Source: an uncultured bacterium (lineage in GTDB: Bacteria > Patescibacteria > JAEDAM01 > Absconditabacterales > Absconditicoccaceae). From it: a stretch of DNA of 5,832 nucleotides. The position numbers and the translations under genes were made by a program. The notes beneath the pieces were generated by a model. The model did no database searches. It worked only from the letters and a program-made list of their open reading frames with translations, and was not told the DNA's origin. The DNA lies in the NCBI GenBank assembly GCA_903904545.1, contig CAIVDB010000134.1:1-5832 (forward strand), read 5' to 3'. Shown here one piece after another: positions 1-5,832 of this stretch. Positions within the stretch are counted from its first letter, which is position 1. Each line of letters starts with the position of its first letter.

Positions 1-167
1 CAGCACTTATCCAAAAAATAATTACTATCGTTAAAAGAAAGAAGGCAGACATGATTTTACTGACTACTTCTAAACCAAAATTTTATTCTCAAAAATTTGC
101 ATTTAAAACGTTATCAAAGTTTCATAAGGGGGATTATGATTTAATGGCTTTAAAATTAAAAGAATAA
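1..167 (+). CDS. GNAT-family N-acetyltransferase, C-terminal fragment
   Basis: Open from the left edge (first full codon at 3) to TAA at 165-167, giving 54 visible residues. The sequence begins ALIQKIITIVKRKKAD, which resembles the GNAT helix that follows the acetyl-CoA-binding loop. It continues with a strand (MILLTTSK), then FYSQKFAFKTLSKF and KGDYDLMALKL. This order (helix, strand, FY..-x-F-x-F/GFK, closing strand ending in M-x-L) is typical of the last third of GNAT acetyltransferases that move an acetyl group from acetyl-CoA to an amine. The acetyl-CoA-binding motif itself (Q/RxxGxG/A) lies outside the window, so the family call rests on the C-terminal pattern only and the substrate is unknown. 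No TGA codon occurs in the visible part. The gene is convergent with the HD-domain gene that follows. Confidence 0.6.
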   Translation, partial: ALIQKIITIVKRKKADMILLTTSKPKFYSQKFAFKTLSKFHKGDYDLMALKLKE

Positions 168-172
168 GAACG

Positions 173-192
173 TTTAGAATACTCTAAATTTT
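173..192. terminator. Small hairpin between convergent genes, possible weak terminator
   Basis: TTTAGA (173-178) and TCTAAA (183-188) form a perfect 6-bp stem with an ATAC loop, followed by TTTT on the + strand and preceded by AAAA when read from the other strand. It sits in the 38-bp gap between the stop codons of the acetyltransferase (+) and the HD gene (-), where a shared terminator is expected. The stem is short and AT-rich, so it would be weak. Confidence 0.35.
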
Positions 193-205
193 CCTATAAA
201 GAAGT

Positions 206-751
206 TTATAATCAAAATTCTTCTATCCATGCTTCAAATTGGGCTATTTTGTCATCTCAAAATTTTCTATGTGTAGCGATGATGGTATCGATAGATTTTT
301 CTGTAGTAAGACTCTCAGCATCCTTAGAAAAAAATTTATCAGCAAGAGAAATTATTCTCTCTTCTAGAGATAGGGGAATCATATCCCTTTTGGGTAAAGG
401 GAGAGCTTGTTTCTCGATATCTTGGATGCTAAGTCACATGCCCGTATGTCTTTCACACACAAGTGCGTGTTTGGGTAATCATTCTTTTTCTAGAAGTTCT
501 CTTCCGAGATATCCATGACAAGTATAATGATGCTCTCCAAAACATCAGAGTTGGGGATAGTTAGTCAAAAATATGCCAATATCATGGAGCATAGCAGCCT
601 CTTGGATAAATTGGAGATCGGGATGGAGATGAGACACTCACTTTGCTATCTCTAAAGCTTTCTTCGCAACAGCCTGGCTATGAGGAATCAAAAGTTGATA
701 AGCGAGACTATCAGGAGAATAATATTTCAAAATAATTTCTATTGGATTCAT
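206..751 (-). CDS. HD-domain phosphohydrolase (HDIG type)
   Basis: Read with TGA = Gly this gives 181 residues. The HD signature is clear: a first histidine in IPHSQAVA (H24), the metal-binding pair in MLHDIG (H56-D57), histidines in GEHHYTCHGYLG (H74, H75, H79), then CERHTGMG (H102), and an ADKFFSKD segment late in the domain. HD proteins of this size are metal-dependent phosphohydrolases, usually acting on nucleotides or phosphate esters; the substrate here cannot be told. I chose the ATG at 751 (MNPIEIILKYY), which resembles the N-terminus I recall for HD relatives. An in-frame ATG at 763 would add four residues but abuts the upstream repeat. Neither has a good ribosome-binding site. Five TGA codons are internal and one is the last sense codon but one, before TAA at 206-208. 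It lies 61 bp (stop to start) downstream of the glycosyltransferase on the same strand, so co-transcription is likely. Confidence 0.88.
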
Positions 752-772
752 TTTAGCACTCATGAATTCAAA

Positions 773-807
773 ACTTAGAACTTAAAACCTAGAACTTAGA
801 ACTTAAA
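773..807. repeat. Degenerate heptamer tandem repeat, five units (ACYTARA)
   Basis: Five consecutive 7-bp units read ACTTAGA, ACTTAAA, ACCTAGA, ACTTAGA, ACTTAAA, flanked by weaker units ATTCAAA (766-772) and ACCTCCT (808-814). The array fills the space between the glycosyltransferase stop (813-815) and the HD gene start region (751/763). It therefore replaces any leader or ribosome-binding site the HD gene might have there. Same family as the arrays at 2596-2623 and 4613-4647. Confidence 0.85.
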
Positions 808-812
808 ACCTC

Positions 813-1922
813 CTACAGTTTTCCTCCATTCAATTTTCTTCTCATATGGATAGCAATTTGTTTTCTATTCCATTGCTTTTCAGCGAAGCGAGTAAACGCT
901 TCTTTGAGCGAAGGGAGATCTTTATGTGCAGCAAGTACTCAAGAACTTTCATTTACTAGGCTCGGAGTAGCCCCTTCTGCATATCCAAAAACCGGAACAC
1001 CGAGAAGCAAAGACTCTGCGGTACCCATTCAGAAACTTTCTTTGGTGAGGTTGATCAATCATCTCGCTTGGCTCATAATCTTTACTCTTTCTGAGACCTC
1101 ACTCATCCATCCTACGAAGATGATATTTGACTTTGCGATAGATTTGAGATAGACTTCGTCAGGACCACTTCCCATGATGATAAGGGGGAGTCTGAGCTCA
1201 TTAAATAAGTGGATAATGACATCGGTTTCTCTTACAAAATTTACCAGTCTTCCTACATAGACGAAATAAGAAAGAGGAGTCTCTACGACCGTCGCTTGAG
1301 TAAAGAGGGGATTGATATGTGGATAGGAGACTGAGATATTGTGCATGGCATAGAGTTCTTGTGCAAGTTTGGCAGTATATTCACTATTTGCATAGACGGT
1401 ATCAAAGTGAGTATATTTCAGATCTCGTTTTCTGAGTTTACCTGCTATTCGACGGAAAAGTTTCCCTTTGATGCCGGTAAGTTTAGTTTTGTATTCATCA
1501 TAATGACTCCAGATATATTGCATCGGAGAATGAAGATAAAGCAGTGTTTTGACTCCAGAAATAGGCGTAATATTTTTAGCTATGGCGAAAGAAGAGATCA
1601 CAATACGCTCGGGTCAGTATTTTCTAATTTTCTTAGATAAACATCTCATCAATATTGGATAGAAAAACATCAAGTTGCGATAATCCAAAAGCCATGAAAT
1701 TAGTGGTATATTATGCGTGGAACACCAGAGAAAAACTTGGTTGATTCGATGAGGCAGAGCGGTGACGATAGTAATTTTGTTTTTATTGCTTTGTAGTTGT
1801 GTTCTATCAGCAAAGAGGGTAAATACCTTTGCTTTAGAAAATTCTTGTTCATCAATCAAGTCTTGAAGAACAGACAGGGCTCCACCAGGAGTGATTCGAC
1901 AATGAACAAACGCTATCCTCAT
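813..1922 (-). CDS. Family-4 (GT-B fold) glycosyltransferase
   Basis: 369 residues with TGA = Gly. The N-terminus MRIAFVHCRITPGGA matches the usual GT4 opening (MKIAIVHD..-GGAE). LHSPMQYIW (H131) resembles the C-H-T-P-M-R-Y-x-W motif of WbaZ-like mannosyltransferases, and NSEYTAKL is the end of the acceptor domain. The donor domain begins at YVGRLV, then LIIMGSGPD, IIFVGWMS, and the ExxxxxxxE motif from E295 to E303 (KESFGMGTAES) that binds the sugar nucleotide. It probably transfers a hexose from a nucleotide sugar during surface polysaccharide or glycolipid synthesis at the inner face of the membrane; the sugar is not determinable. TGA codons are at residues 103, 288, 298 and 328; number 298 is inside the ExxxxxxxE motif. 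I chose the ATG at 1922, with GGA 7 nt upstream, over TTG at 1934. The stop is TAG at 813-815. Confidence 0.9.
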
Positions 1923-1954
1923 GCTTCTATCCAAGGGAATAAAATCGATAGTGT

Positions 1955-1982
1955 TCTATACTCTTTTCTTCCAAAAAAGCAA
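1955..1982 (-). promoter_or_regulatory. Candidate sigma-70-type promoter for the glycosyltransferase
   Basis: On the minus strand TTGCTT (1977-1982) is followed after 16 bp by TATAGA (1955-1960). Transcription would start near 1948, leaving a leader of about 26 nt that contains GGATAGA before the ATG at 1922. The hexamers match the consensus only partly, and AT-rich DNA produces such pairs by chance; spacing and position support it. Confidence 0.4.
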
Positions 1983-2014
1983 TCCAAAGCGCTTATGTTT
2001 TCATGGGAGTTGGG

Positions 2015-2036
2015 AGCACTTTTTTTGAGAAGTGCT
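2015..2036. repeat. Hairpin in divergent intergenic region
   Basis: AGCACTT (2015-2021) and AAGTGCT (2030-2036) form a perfect 7-bp stem around an 8-base loop. The T-run lies in the 5' arm and loop rather than after the stem, so it does not look like an intrinsic terminator. It lies between the glycosyltransferase promoter candidate and the start of the small membrane protein, so a regulator-binding site or leader structure is possible. I see no clear promoter for the + strand gene here. Confidence 0.4.
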
Positions 2037-2106
2037 TGCAATTCTTCCGCCAAAAGCTAAGAATCATTGCAAACTACAAAGCTATATTTATTTCATCATA
2101 GACCAT

Positions 2107-2514
2107 ATGGACAGAGAACAAAAATCAATTTTTAGAAATAATGTCATCAAGTGTATTATCGGACTTATCTTACTAGGATTTTCTTATGGATACATCCAAA
2201 GTCATCCAGCAGAGAAAGCATCTATCTTTTCATGATTCGAAATCATGTGGCAGAGAGTAACCGTCTATGTACATCAGATTATGAAAACAAGTTCAGAAGA
2301 ACTCAAGAAAAAATATGATTATGAAAAGACCTATGATGAATTGATCCAAATGGCTGAAAGTAAGTCTTGTGTCAATCCAAGTATTGTTACGGAACTTCAT
2401 GAAGTGTATCTCAAACTCAAAAAAGAACCTATCAAGGATTTGGAAACAGTACTCCCTGGATATCGACGTAAGGCTAACGAATTTAAGACAATGATAGATA
2501 ATTGTACACAGTAG
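2107..2514 (+). CDS. Small single-pass membrane protein, unknown function
   Basis: 135 residues with one TGA (glycine 43, at 2233-2235). I do not recognise the family. A basic N-terminus (MDREQKSIFRNN) leads into one hydrophobic segment, about residues 13-31 (VIKCIIGLILLGFSYGYI). This fits an N-in signal anchor with the rest outside the membrane. The remaining ~100 residues are charged and predicted helical (EELKKKYDYEKTYDELIQM; TELHEVYLKLKKE). Two cysteines in this part (C88, C133) could pair if it is extracytoplasmic. I chose the ATG at 2107: it directly precedes the basic stretch. The reading frame is open back to a GTG at 2032, but that would put a hydrophobic stretch rich in chance residues ahead of the anchor. 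No Shine-Dalgarno is visible. A strong terminator follows, so this is probably a single-gene transcript. Confidence 0.75.
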
Positions 2515-2532
2515 TTTAATTAGAAAATAACT

Positions 2533-2586
2533 AAAAACTAATAGTGAAAAGTGGAGGAATCTCCATCATATCCTATTAGTTTTTTT
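2533..2586. terminator. Bidirectional intrinsic terminator with nested hairpin
   Basis: AAAAACTAATAG (2533-2544) pairs perfectly with CTATTAGTTTTT (2573-2584), followed by more T on the + strand; the minus strand also gives a T-rich tail after the stem. Inside the 28-base loop is a second stem, TGGAG (2552-2556) with CTCCA (2561-2565) around GAAT. It serves the small membrane protein (stop at 2514) and is placed to stop the convergent protease transcript (stop at 2623). Confidence 0.8.
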
Positions 2587-2595
2587 ATTAAGAAC

Positions 2596-2623
2596 TTTTA
2601 GTTTTTAGTTCTTAGTTTTTAGT
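2596..2623 (-). repeat. Degenerate heptamer tandem repeat, four units (ACTAARA)
   Basis: Read on the minus strand the units are ACTAAAA, ACTAAGA, ACTAAAA, ACTAAAA. The array starts at the first protease stop-codon base on the + strand coordinate (2623), so the end of the protease gene lies against it. The 12-bp palindrome TTAGTTAACTAA (2619-2630) spans the stop codon. The related string AACTAAAAACTAA also occurs in the other orientation at 2529-2541, within and beside the terminator stem. Confidence 0.8.
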
Positions 2624-3822
2624 TAACTAAGAAATGGAATATGCACTCCTCGGAATCTAATTAAATCCTTGAGAATAATATAGATACCTAGCCCCATCAA
2701 GAGTACAAAGAATACGAAATTGATATATCATTCTATAGTAAAATATTTTTCTGCTTTGAGTCTTCCTGCCCATTGAATCAATACGCCAAGGAGTCTTCCT
2801 CCATCGAGTGCGGGTAAGGGAATGACATTGAAGATAGCAAGTGCCAATGAAATCATCCCAGCAAAAGCAAGATAGAGTTTCCACCCTCCTTCAGCCAAAA
2901 GTCTTTCTCCAAATTTTACTACGCCAACGGGTCCAGTAAGTTTATTTAATGATCATGAGATCTTAGTGCCATTGAAAGAAAGAAAATTTTTCCCGAGTGT
3001 ACCCAATGCATCGAAGGTTAAGATAGTTTCTGCCTTGATCTCTTGGAGCCCTGCAAGCATTGCTCTCCCTAAAGGAAATTTAATATCTTTGATGGTGAGA
3101 TCTCACGTACTGATAAAGCTAATCCCCAACATGCAATCCTCCTCTCCACAGGTGCCAGATTTTTGTAGCTTCTGTTTCCCTCTCTGGATATCTAAAGTAA
3201 TAGGTTTCCCAATAAAGGTCTTGAGCACGGAGCTGATAGAAATGATAGATATGGGTTGATTGTTTATACTTAAAACTCTATCTCAGGTTTGGAGCCCTAT
3301 ATGAGATGCAATACCTCAAGAAAGGATATCTTCAATAATCAAAGGGACATCTGCTATATTCCCACTGGTAAGCCCTTGTGCTTGAAGGAAAGAAAGTGTC
3401 GGCATGAGATAACTATTGGTTTCTGTTTTGATGGCATTTTCTGGAAGGACAGACATTGGCTTAGTCCCAAGGAAAAATACGGTGGAGAAGAAGAGCCATG
3501 CTACGATGACATTCATTCCGATTCCTGCAAGAAGGACCAATATTTTACTTCCTATCTTTGCAGTAATGAAACTATCTTTGGCATTGAAATCTACAGGGTC
3601 TTTGGGATCTTCCCCTTTGAGTCTGACAAATCCTCAGAGTGGTAAAAGATTGAGGGTGTAGGCTGTTCCAGATTTGTCGGTTCGAAGCCTACATACCTTA
3701 GGAGGGATTCCTATCCCGAATTCGAGGACTTTCACGCCTCTTTTTTTTGCGGTGATAAAATGTCCAAATTCATGAACAAGGACGAGAAACATAAACATAG
3801 CTATTCATAATACGATTCACAT
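2623..3822 (-). CDS. rseP: RseP/MmpA-type site-2 zinc metalloprotease (M50)
   Basis: 399 residues with TGA = Gly. Site-2 proteases cut substrates inside the membrane, classically anti-sigma factors, and also clear signal-peptide remnants. All family hallmarks are present in order: transmembrane segment 1 holding the zinc motif HEFGH (residues 17-21); YTLNLLPLGGFVRLKGED (about 54-71); transmembrane segment 2 (about 93-117) with AGIGMN; a PDZ domain with LQTGDRVLSINNQPI (about 177-191); GPVGVVKFGE; transmembrane segment 3 ending in NVIPLPALDGGR, whose D340 is the third zinc ligand; and a last segment after IEGYINFV. Eight TGA codons (2, 6, 63, 169, 180, 240, 290, 365) include G63 of LPLGG and G180 of LQTGD. 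The start is fixed: TAA stands three codons upstream of the ATG at 3822. The second codon is TGA. No Shine-Dalgarno is seen. Stop TAA at 2623-2625. No sigma/anti-sigma partner is in view. Confidence 0.95.
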
Positions 3823-3861
3823 GTTGGTTTACATAAAAGGATAAGAGATATAATTTCTTCA

Positions 3862-3957
3862 TTACTATCCATTACATCCGTAAGGATACGTTACTATACA
3901 TTACCATGGTAATGTATTCGCTTCGCTCATGTAACGAAGAAGCGTAATGATGTAATG
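3862..3957. repeat. Complex palindromic element with direct repeats, possible cruciform
   Basis: Outer arms CATTACATC (3870-3878) and GATGTAATG (3949-3957) are exact reverse complements. A second pair, CGTTAC (3889-3894) and GTAACG (3931-3936), nests within, and between them lies a perfect 22-bp palindrome at 3896-3917 centred on CCATGG. CGCTTC (3919-3924) and GAAGCG (3939-3944) give a further stem. A 14-base direct repeat (3862-3875 and 3891-3904) matches at 13 positions. The element lies 40 bp ahead of the protease start and upstream of the tatD promoter candidate. It resembles REP/MITE-like intergenic palindromes; there is no transposase. Confidence 0.75.
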
Positions 3958-3989
3958 TCTTGGATTTCATCTCAATAAGACGATATCCA

Positions 3990-4017
3990 TTGATTCGATA
4001 ATAAGAAAAGATATATA
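3990..4017 (+). promoter_or_regulatory. Candidate promoter for tatD
   Basis: TTGATT (3990-3995), 16 bp spacer, TATATA (4012-4017). Transcription would begin near 4024, leaving a leader of about 40 nt to the ATG at 4066 without an evident Shine-Dalgarno. The hexamers match the sigma-70 consensus fairly well, but the whole region is AT-rich. Confidence 0.4.
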
Positions 4018-4065
4018 CAAAAGCAATGAAATTGAAATGGAATTTTATTTTATCGACTTTGTACA

Positions 4066-4899
4066 ATGCTCTACGATGCACATACTCATCTCAATGGAGA
4101 AGAACTCTATCCTCAGCGAGAGGCTCATCTTACCCAATTTATCCAAGCAGGAGGGAAGGGCCTGATAAATGCCTGAGCAAGTGATGAATATAATAGAAAG
4201 GGAATCGAGATTGCACAAAAAGCTGGAAGCTTGAATCTTGATGCATGAAGCTGTATCGTAAAGACAACAATAGGGTATCATCCAGATTGATGTAATAATG
4301 GTGAAATTACCGAGCAAAATCTCCAGCAAAAAATAAATGAACTAAGAAAATTATATGAAGAAAATAAAGAATACATTGTGGCGATAGGCGAGTGCGGTAT
4401 CGATACCTACTATCCAGGGACTGAGGATTCTTTACCCTTACAAAAGAAACTCTTCGCTTTGCAATGTGATCTTGCAAAGGAATTAAACTTGCCCGTGATG
4501 TTACATATTAGAAAAGACTTTGTCTCTGCATTAGAGATCATAAAACAGTATCAAAACATGACGATCTATGTGCATTGTCGAGGTTTTTGACCTGAAGAAT
4601 TTATACTTCTCAATTCTGAACTCTGAATTCTGCACTCTGCACTCTACGTTGGTTTCTGTGGCAATATTACCTATAAGAATGCTCAAAATCTCAGAGATGC
4701 TTTACTTCAAGTACCCTTAGATCAATTAATTTTAGAGACTGATGCACCGCGGCTGAGCCCTCAGGCAGTTCGTGGAACGACCAATACGCCCGCCAACGTG
4801 AAATACCTCTATGACTTCGTCGCTGAGCTGAAAGGTCTTCCCGTCCAGGACCTTTCTCTTCAATTAGAAAAGAATATCCATAAGCTTTATGATATATAG
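4066..4899 (+). CDS. tatD: TatD-family metal-dependent DNase/hydrolase
   Basis: 277 residues with TGA = Gly, a little longer than the roughly 260 usual for the family. TatD proteins are TIM-barrel, metal-dependent 3'-5' exonucleases that act on DNA (and RNA) in the cytoplasm. The metal ligands are all in place: H6 and H8 in DAHTHLNG, E109 in IGECGID, H147 in MLHIRKD, H170 in VHCRGF, D226 in LETDAPRLSP. GYHPD corresponds to the G-I-H-P motif. Five TGA codons occur (NAGASD, DAGSC, HPDGC, GFGPEE, ELGIL). Between HC (170) and YVGFCGNITYKNA the spacing is about six residues longer than in E. coli YcfH as I recall it, and that stretch is encoded by the heptamer array at 4613-4647. The histidine is followed by CRGF rather than the usual CF(S/T)G. 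The start ATG directly precedes the ligand motif. Stop TAG at 4897-4899; the next promoter begins 3 bp later. Confidence 0.93.
4613..4647 (+). repeat. Degenerate heptamer tandem repeat inside tatD, five units (AYTCTRM)
   Basis: Units ATTCTGA, ACTCTGA, ATTCTGC, ACTCTGC, ACTCTAC in direct succession; the preceding CTTCTCA (4606-4612) is a weaker unit. Read in the tatD frame the array encodes roughly NSELGILHSALY and contributes one TGA (glycine). All three frames of a 7-bp repeat are used in turn, so it does not produce a peptide repeat. Confidence 0.85.
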
Positions 4900-4901
4900 T
4901 A

Positions 4902-4929
4902 TTGACATTATATAGTAAATAATTATGAT
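4902..4929 (+). promoter_or_regulatory. Near-consensus promoter for the downstream unknown gene
   Basis: TTGACA (4902-4907), a perfect -35 box, is followed after 16 bp by TATGAT (4924-4929), five of six matches to TATAAT. Transcription would start near 4936. This decides the start of the next gene: the upstream in-frame ATG at 4925 lies within the -10 box and could not be in the message, so the ATG at 4961 with a leader of about 25 nt is preferred. Confidence 0.7.
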
Positions 4930-4950
4930 AAAAATAATTTATTTATCATA
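4924..4950. repeat. Inverted repeat over the -10 box, possible operator
   Basis: TATGATAAA (4924-4932) and TTTATCATA (4942-4950) are perfect 9-bp reverse complements separated by 9 bases. The left arm contains the -10 hexamer and the expected start of transcription falls in the spacer. Because only the right half would be transcribed, the symmetry suits a dimeric DNA-binding repressor better than an RNA hairpin. AT-rich sequence raises the chance of coincidence. Confidence 0.5.
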
Positions 4951-4960
4951 TATTTTATGT

Positions 4961-5832
4961 ATGGGAAAAGATATCGACAAACAAAAAATAGTATCGGTAG
5001 AAAAAACTTCTGCACCACATATCCAGGAAATGATAAATATAAGCCAAGAGCTTTTATTGTCTATGAAAGATTGAATTATCCAAACAGAAGAAGGAAGAAA
5101 AAAAGTAATGGAATTGAGGAATAAATGGAGAATAATACATATGGATGTGCTACAGCATACACAAGATCCATTACTGCAACAGATAGATCCAGGAACATGT
5201 ATGCAGAATATAAGTCTTTTGGAAAACTTTGTTGATTGTATTCAGAAAGGGTCTATTTCTCTCAAAGATTGAAAAAATATGCTTTCTTGACCAGATGATA
5301 TAGATCAAAGACATAACCAAAAGTTATTTCTTATCAAAAAAGAATTATATAAAATGGGAGTCCTTACTGATGAGGATAGTAGAATTACAGTAGATAATTA
5401 TGAAGAAATTGCCTTAAAATTTACAGAAAAAATACTCACAGAAGATACATTCGAAGCGATTTATCAAGAGGTAAACGCTTTATTGACGGCAGGTCAATTT
5501 GTACTTATTAATGAAAAATCTTTTGATCCACAAGATCGAGGATATAGATTTTTGAAGTTAATAAATAACACACTAAAAAGAAGTCAATATTATAAAGATC
5601 CTGTGCTTTATCTACAGATGTCGGTGGAAAAAGAGTCTTTTCTACCAAAAAAAGAAGTCCCTTGTGGATCACAGAAAATTATTGCCGTACAATTAGAACA
5701 ACCAATTATCAAAGAACAAGAACTAGTTGAAAAAAAGACATTTACCATAACGATACAGAGAAGCCCTGAAGAGCAAAAGCTTTTTCAACTCCTGAAAATA
5801 TTTGCTATAAAAGATATAGTTCCACTCAAAGA
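4961..5832 (+). CDS. Unrecognised soluble protein, 3' end outside window
   Basis: 290 codons are visible and the frame is still open at the right edge. I do not recognise the family. The protein has no signal peptide or membrane segment and is rich in Lys, Glu, Gln and Ile. It has long predicted helices (for example HIQEMINISQELLLSMKDG and EEGRKKVMELRNKWR) and a later stretch with more strand character (KKTFTITIQRSPEE). Three TGA codons, at KDGII, KDGKN and LSGPD, are read as glycine. Its own strong promoter, possibly with an operator, suggests independent regulation from tatD. An in-frame ATG at 4925 would add MIKIIYLSYILC, which resembles a short signal sequence, but it sits in the -10 box and lacks a small residue before the cysteine, so I reject a lipoprotein reading. 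Confidence 0.75.

Noticed and set aside
249..518. Open frame on the + strand opposite the HD gene
   Set aside because: It is antisense to a frame with a full HD signature; its protein has no recognisable features. The same applies to + strand frames at 904-1152, 1341-1640, 2966-3259 and 3289-3645.
752..763. ATG at 763 as start of the HD gene
   Set aside because: Possible, but the extra four residues come from sequence abutting the repeat; MNPIEII at 751 fits the family better.
773..807. CRISPR or minisatellite interpretation of the heptamer arrays
   Set aside because: Units are 7 bp with no spacers and no cas genes nearby.
813..1934. Glycosyltransferase as a pseudogene split into two or three pieces
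   Set aside because: All breaks are TGA codons in one continuous frame with motifs in correct order; the same pattern holds in every other gene here.
1920..1934. TTG start at 1934 for the glycosyltransferase
   Set aside because: The ATG at 1922 gives the canonical MRIAFVH opening and has a GGA at suitable spacing.
2657..2884. Minus-strand frame at 2657-2884 as a separate small gene
   Set aside because: It is a different frame within the protease gene; the protease frame holds NVIPLPALDGGR at this place.
3872..4329. Minus-strand open frames at 3872-4081 and 4045-4329
   Set aside because: They lie over the palindromic element and antisense to tatD, whose frame carries all metal ligands.
4925..4960. 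Upstream ATG at 4925 giving a lipoprotein-like signal on the last gene
   Set aside because: The codon overlaps the -10 box and the cysteine lacks a small residue at -1, so it is not a lipobox.

Overview
The window reads coherently only if TGA is translated as an amino acid. Six genes carry 27 in-frame TGA codons between them, and where the protein family is recognisable the TGA falls at conserved glycines: LPLGGF and LQTGD in the site-2 protease, and the ExxxxxxxE segment of the glycosyltransferase. This is genetic code 25 (UGA = Gly), known from the candidate phyla Absconditabacteria (SR1) and Gracilibacteria (BD1-5/GN02). The DNA is AT-rich, genes are compact and Shine-Dalgarno motifs are mostly absent. 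I cannot tell the two phyla apart from this window. Under the standard code nearly every gene here would look broken.

Layout. 1-167 (+): C-terminus of a probable GNAT acetyltransferase. 206-751 (-): small HD-domain phosphohydrolase. 813-1922 (-): family-4 glycosyltransferase, upstream of the HD gene and probably co-transcribed with it. 1923-2106: divergent intergenic region with a likely glycosyltransferase promoter and a hairpin. 2107-2514 (+): small single-pass membrane protein of unknown function, convergent with 2623-3822 (-), an RseP-type site-2 metalloprotease. A bidirectional terminator and a heptamer repeat separate these two. 3823-4065: divergent intergenic region with a complex palindromic element and a tatD promoter candidate. 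4066-4899 (+): TatD-family metal-dependent DNase. 4902-4950: near-consensus promoter with an inverted repeat on its -10. 4961-5832 (+): first 290 codons of an unrecognised protein that runs off the window.

The genes look like ordinary housekeeping and envelope functions, and I see no obvious multi-gene system. The unusual features are the recoding and a family of degenerate 7-bp tandem repeats (consensus near ACTNNRA). These occur at three places: the HD/glycosyltransferase junction, the 3' end of the protease gene, and in frame inside tatD, where they lengthen a loop between two conserved motifs. I see no tRNA, rRNA, CRISPR array or transposase.
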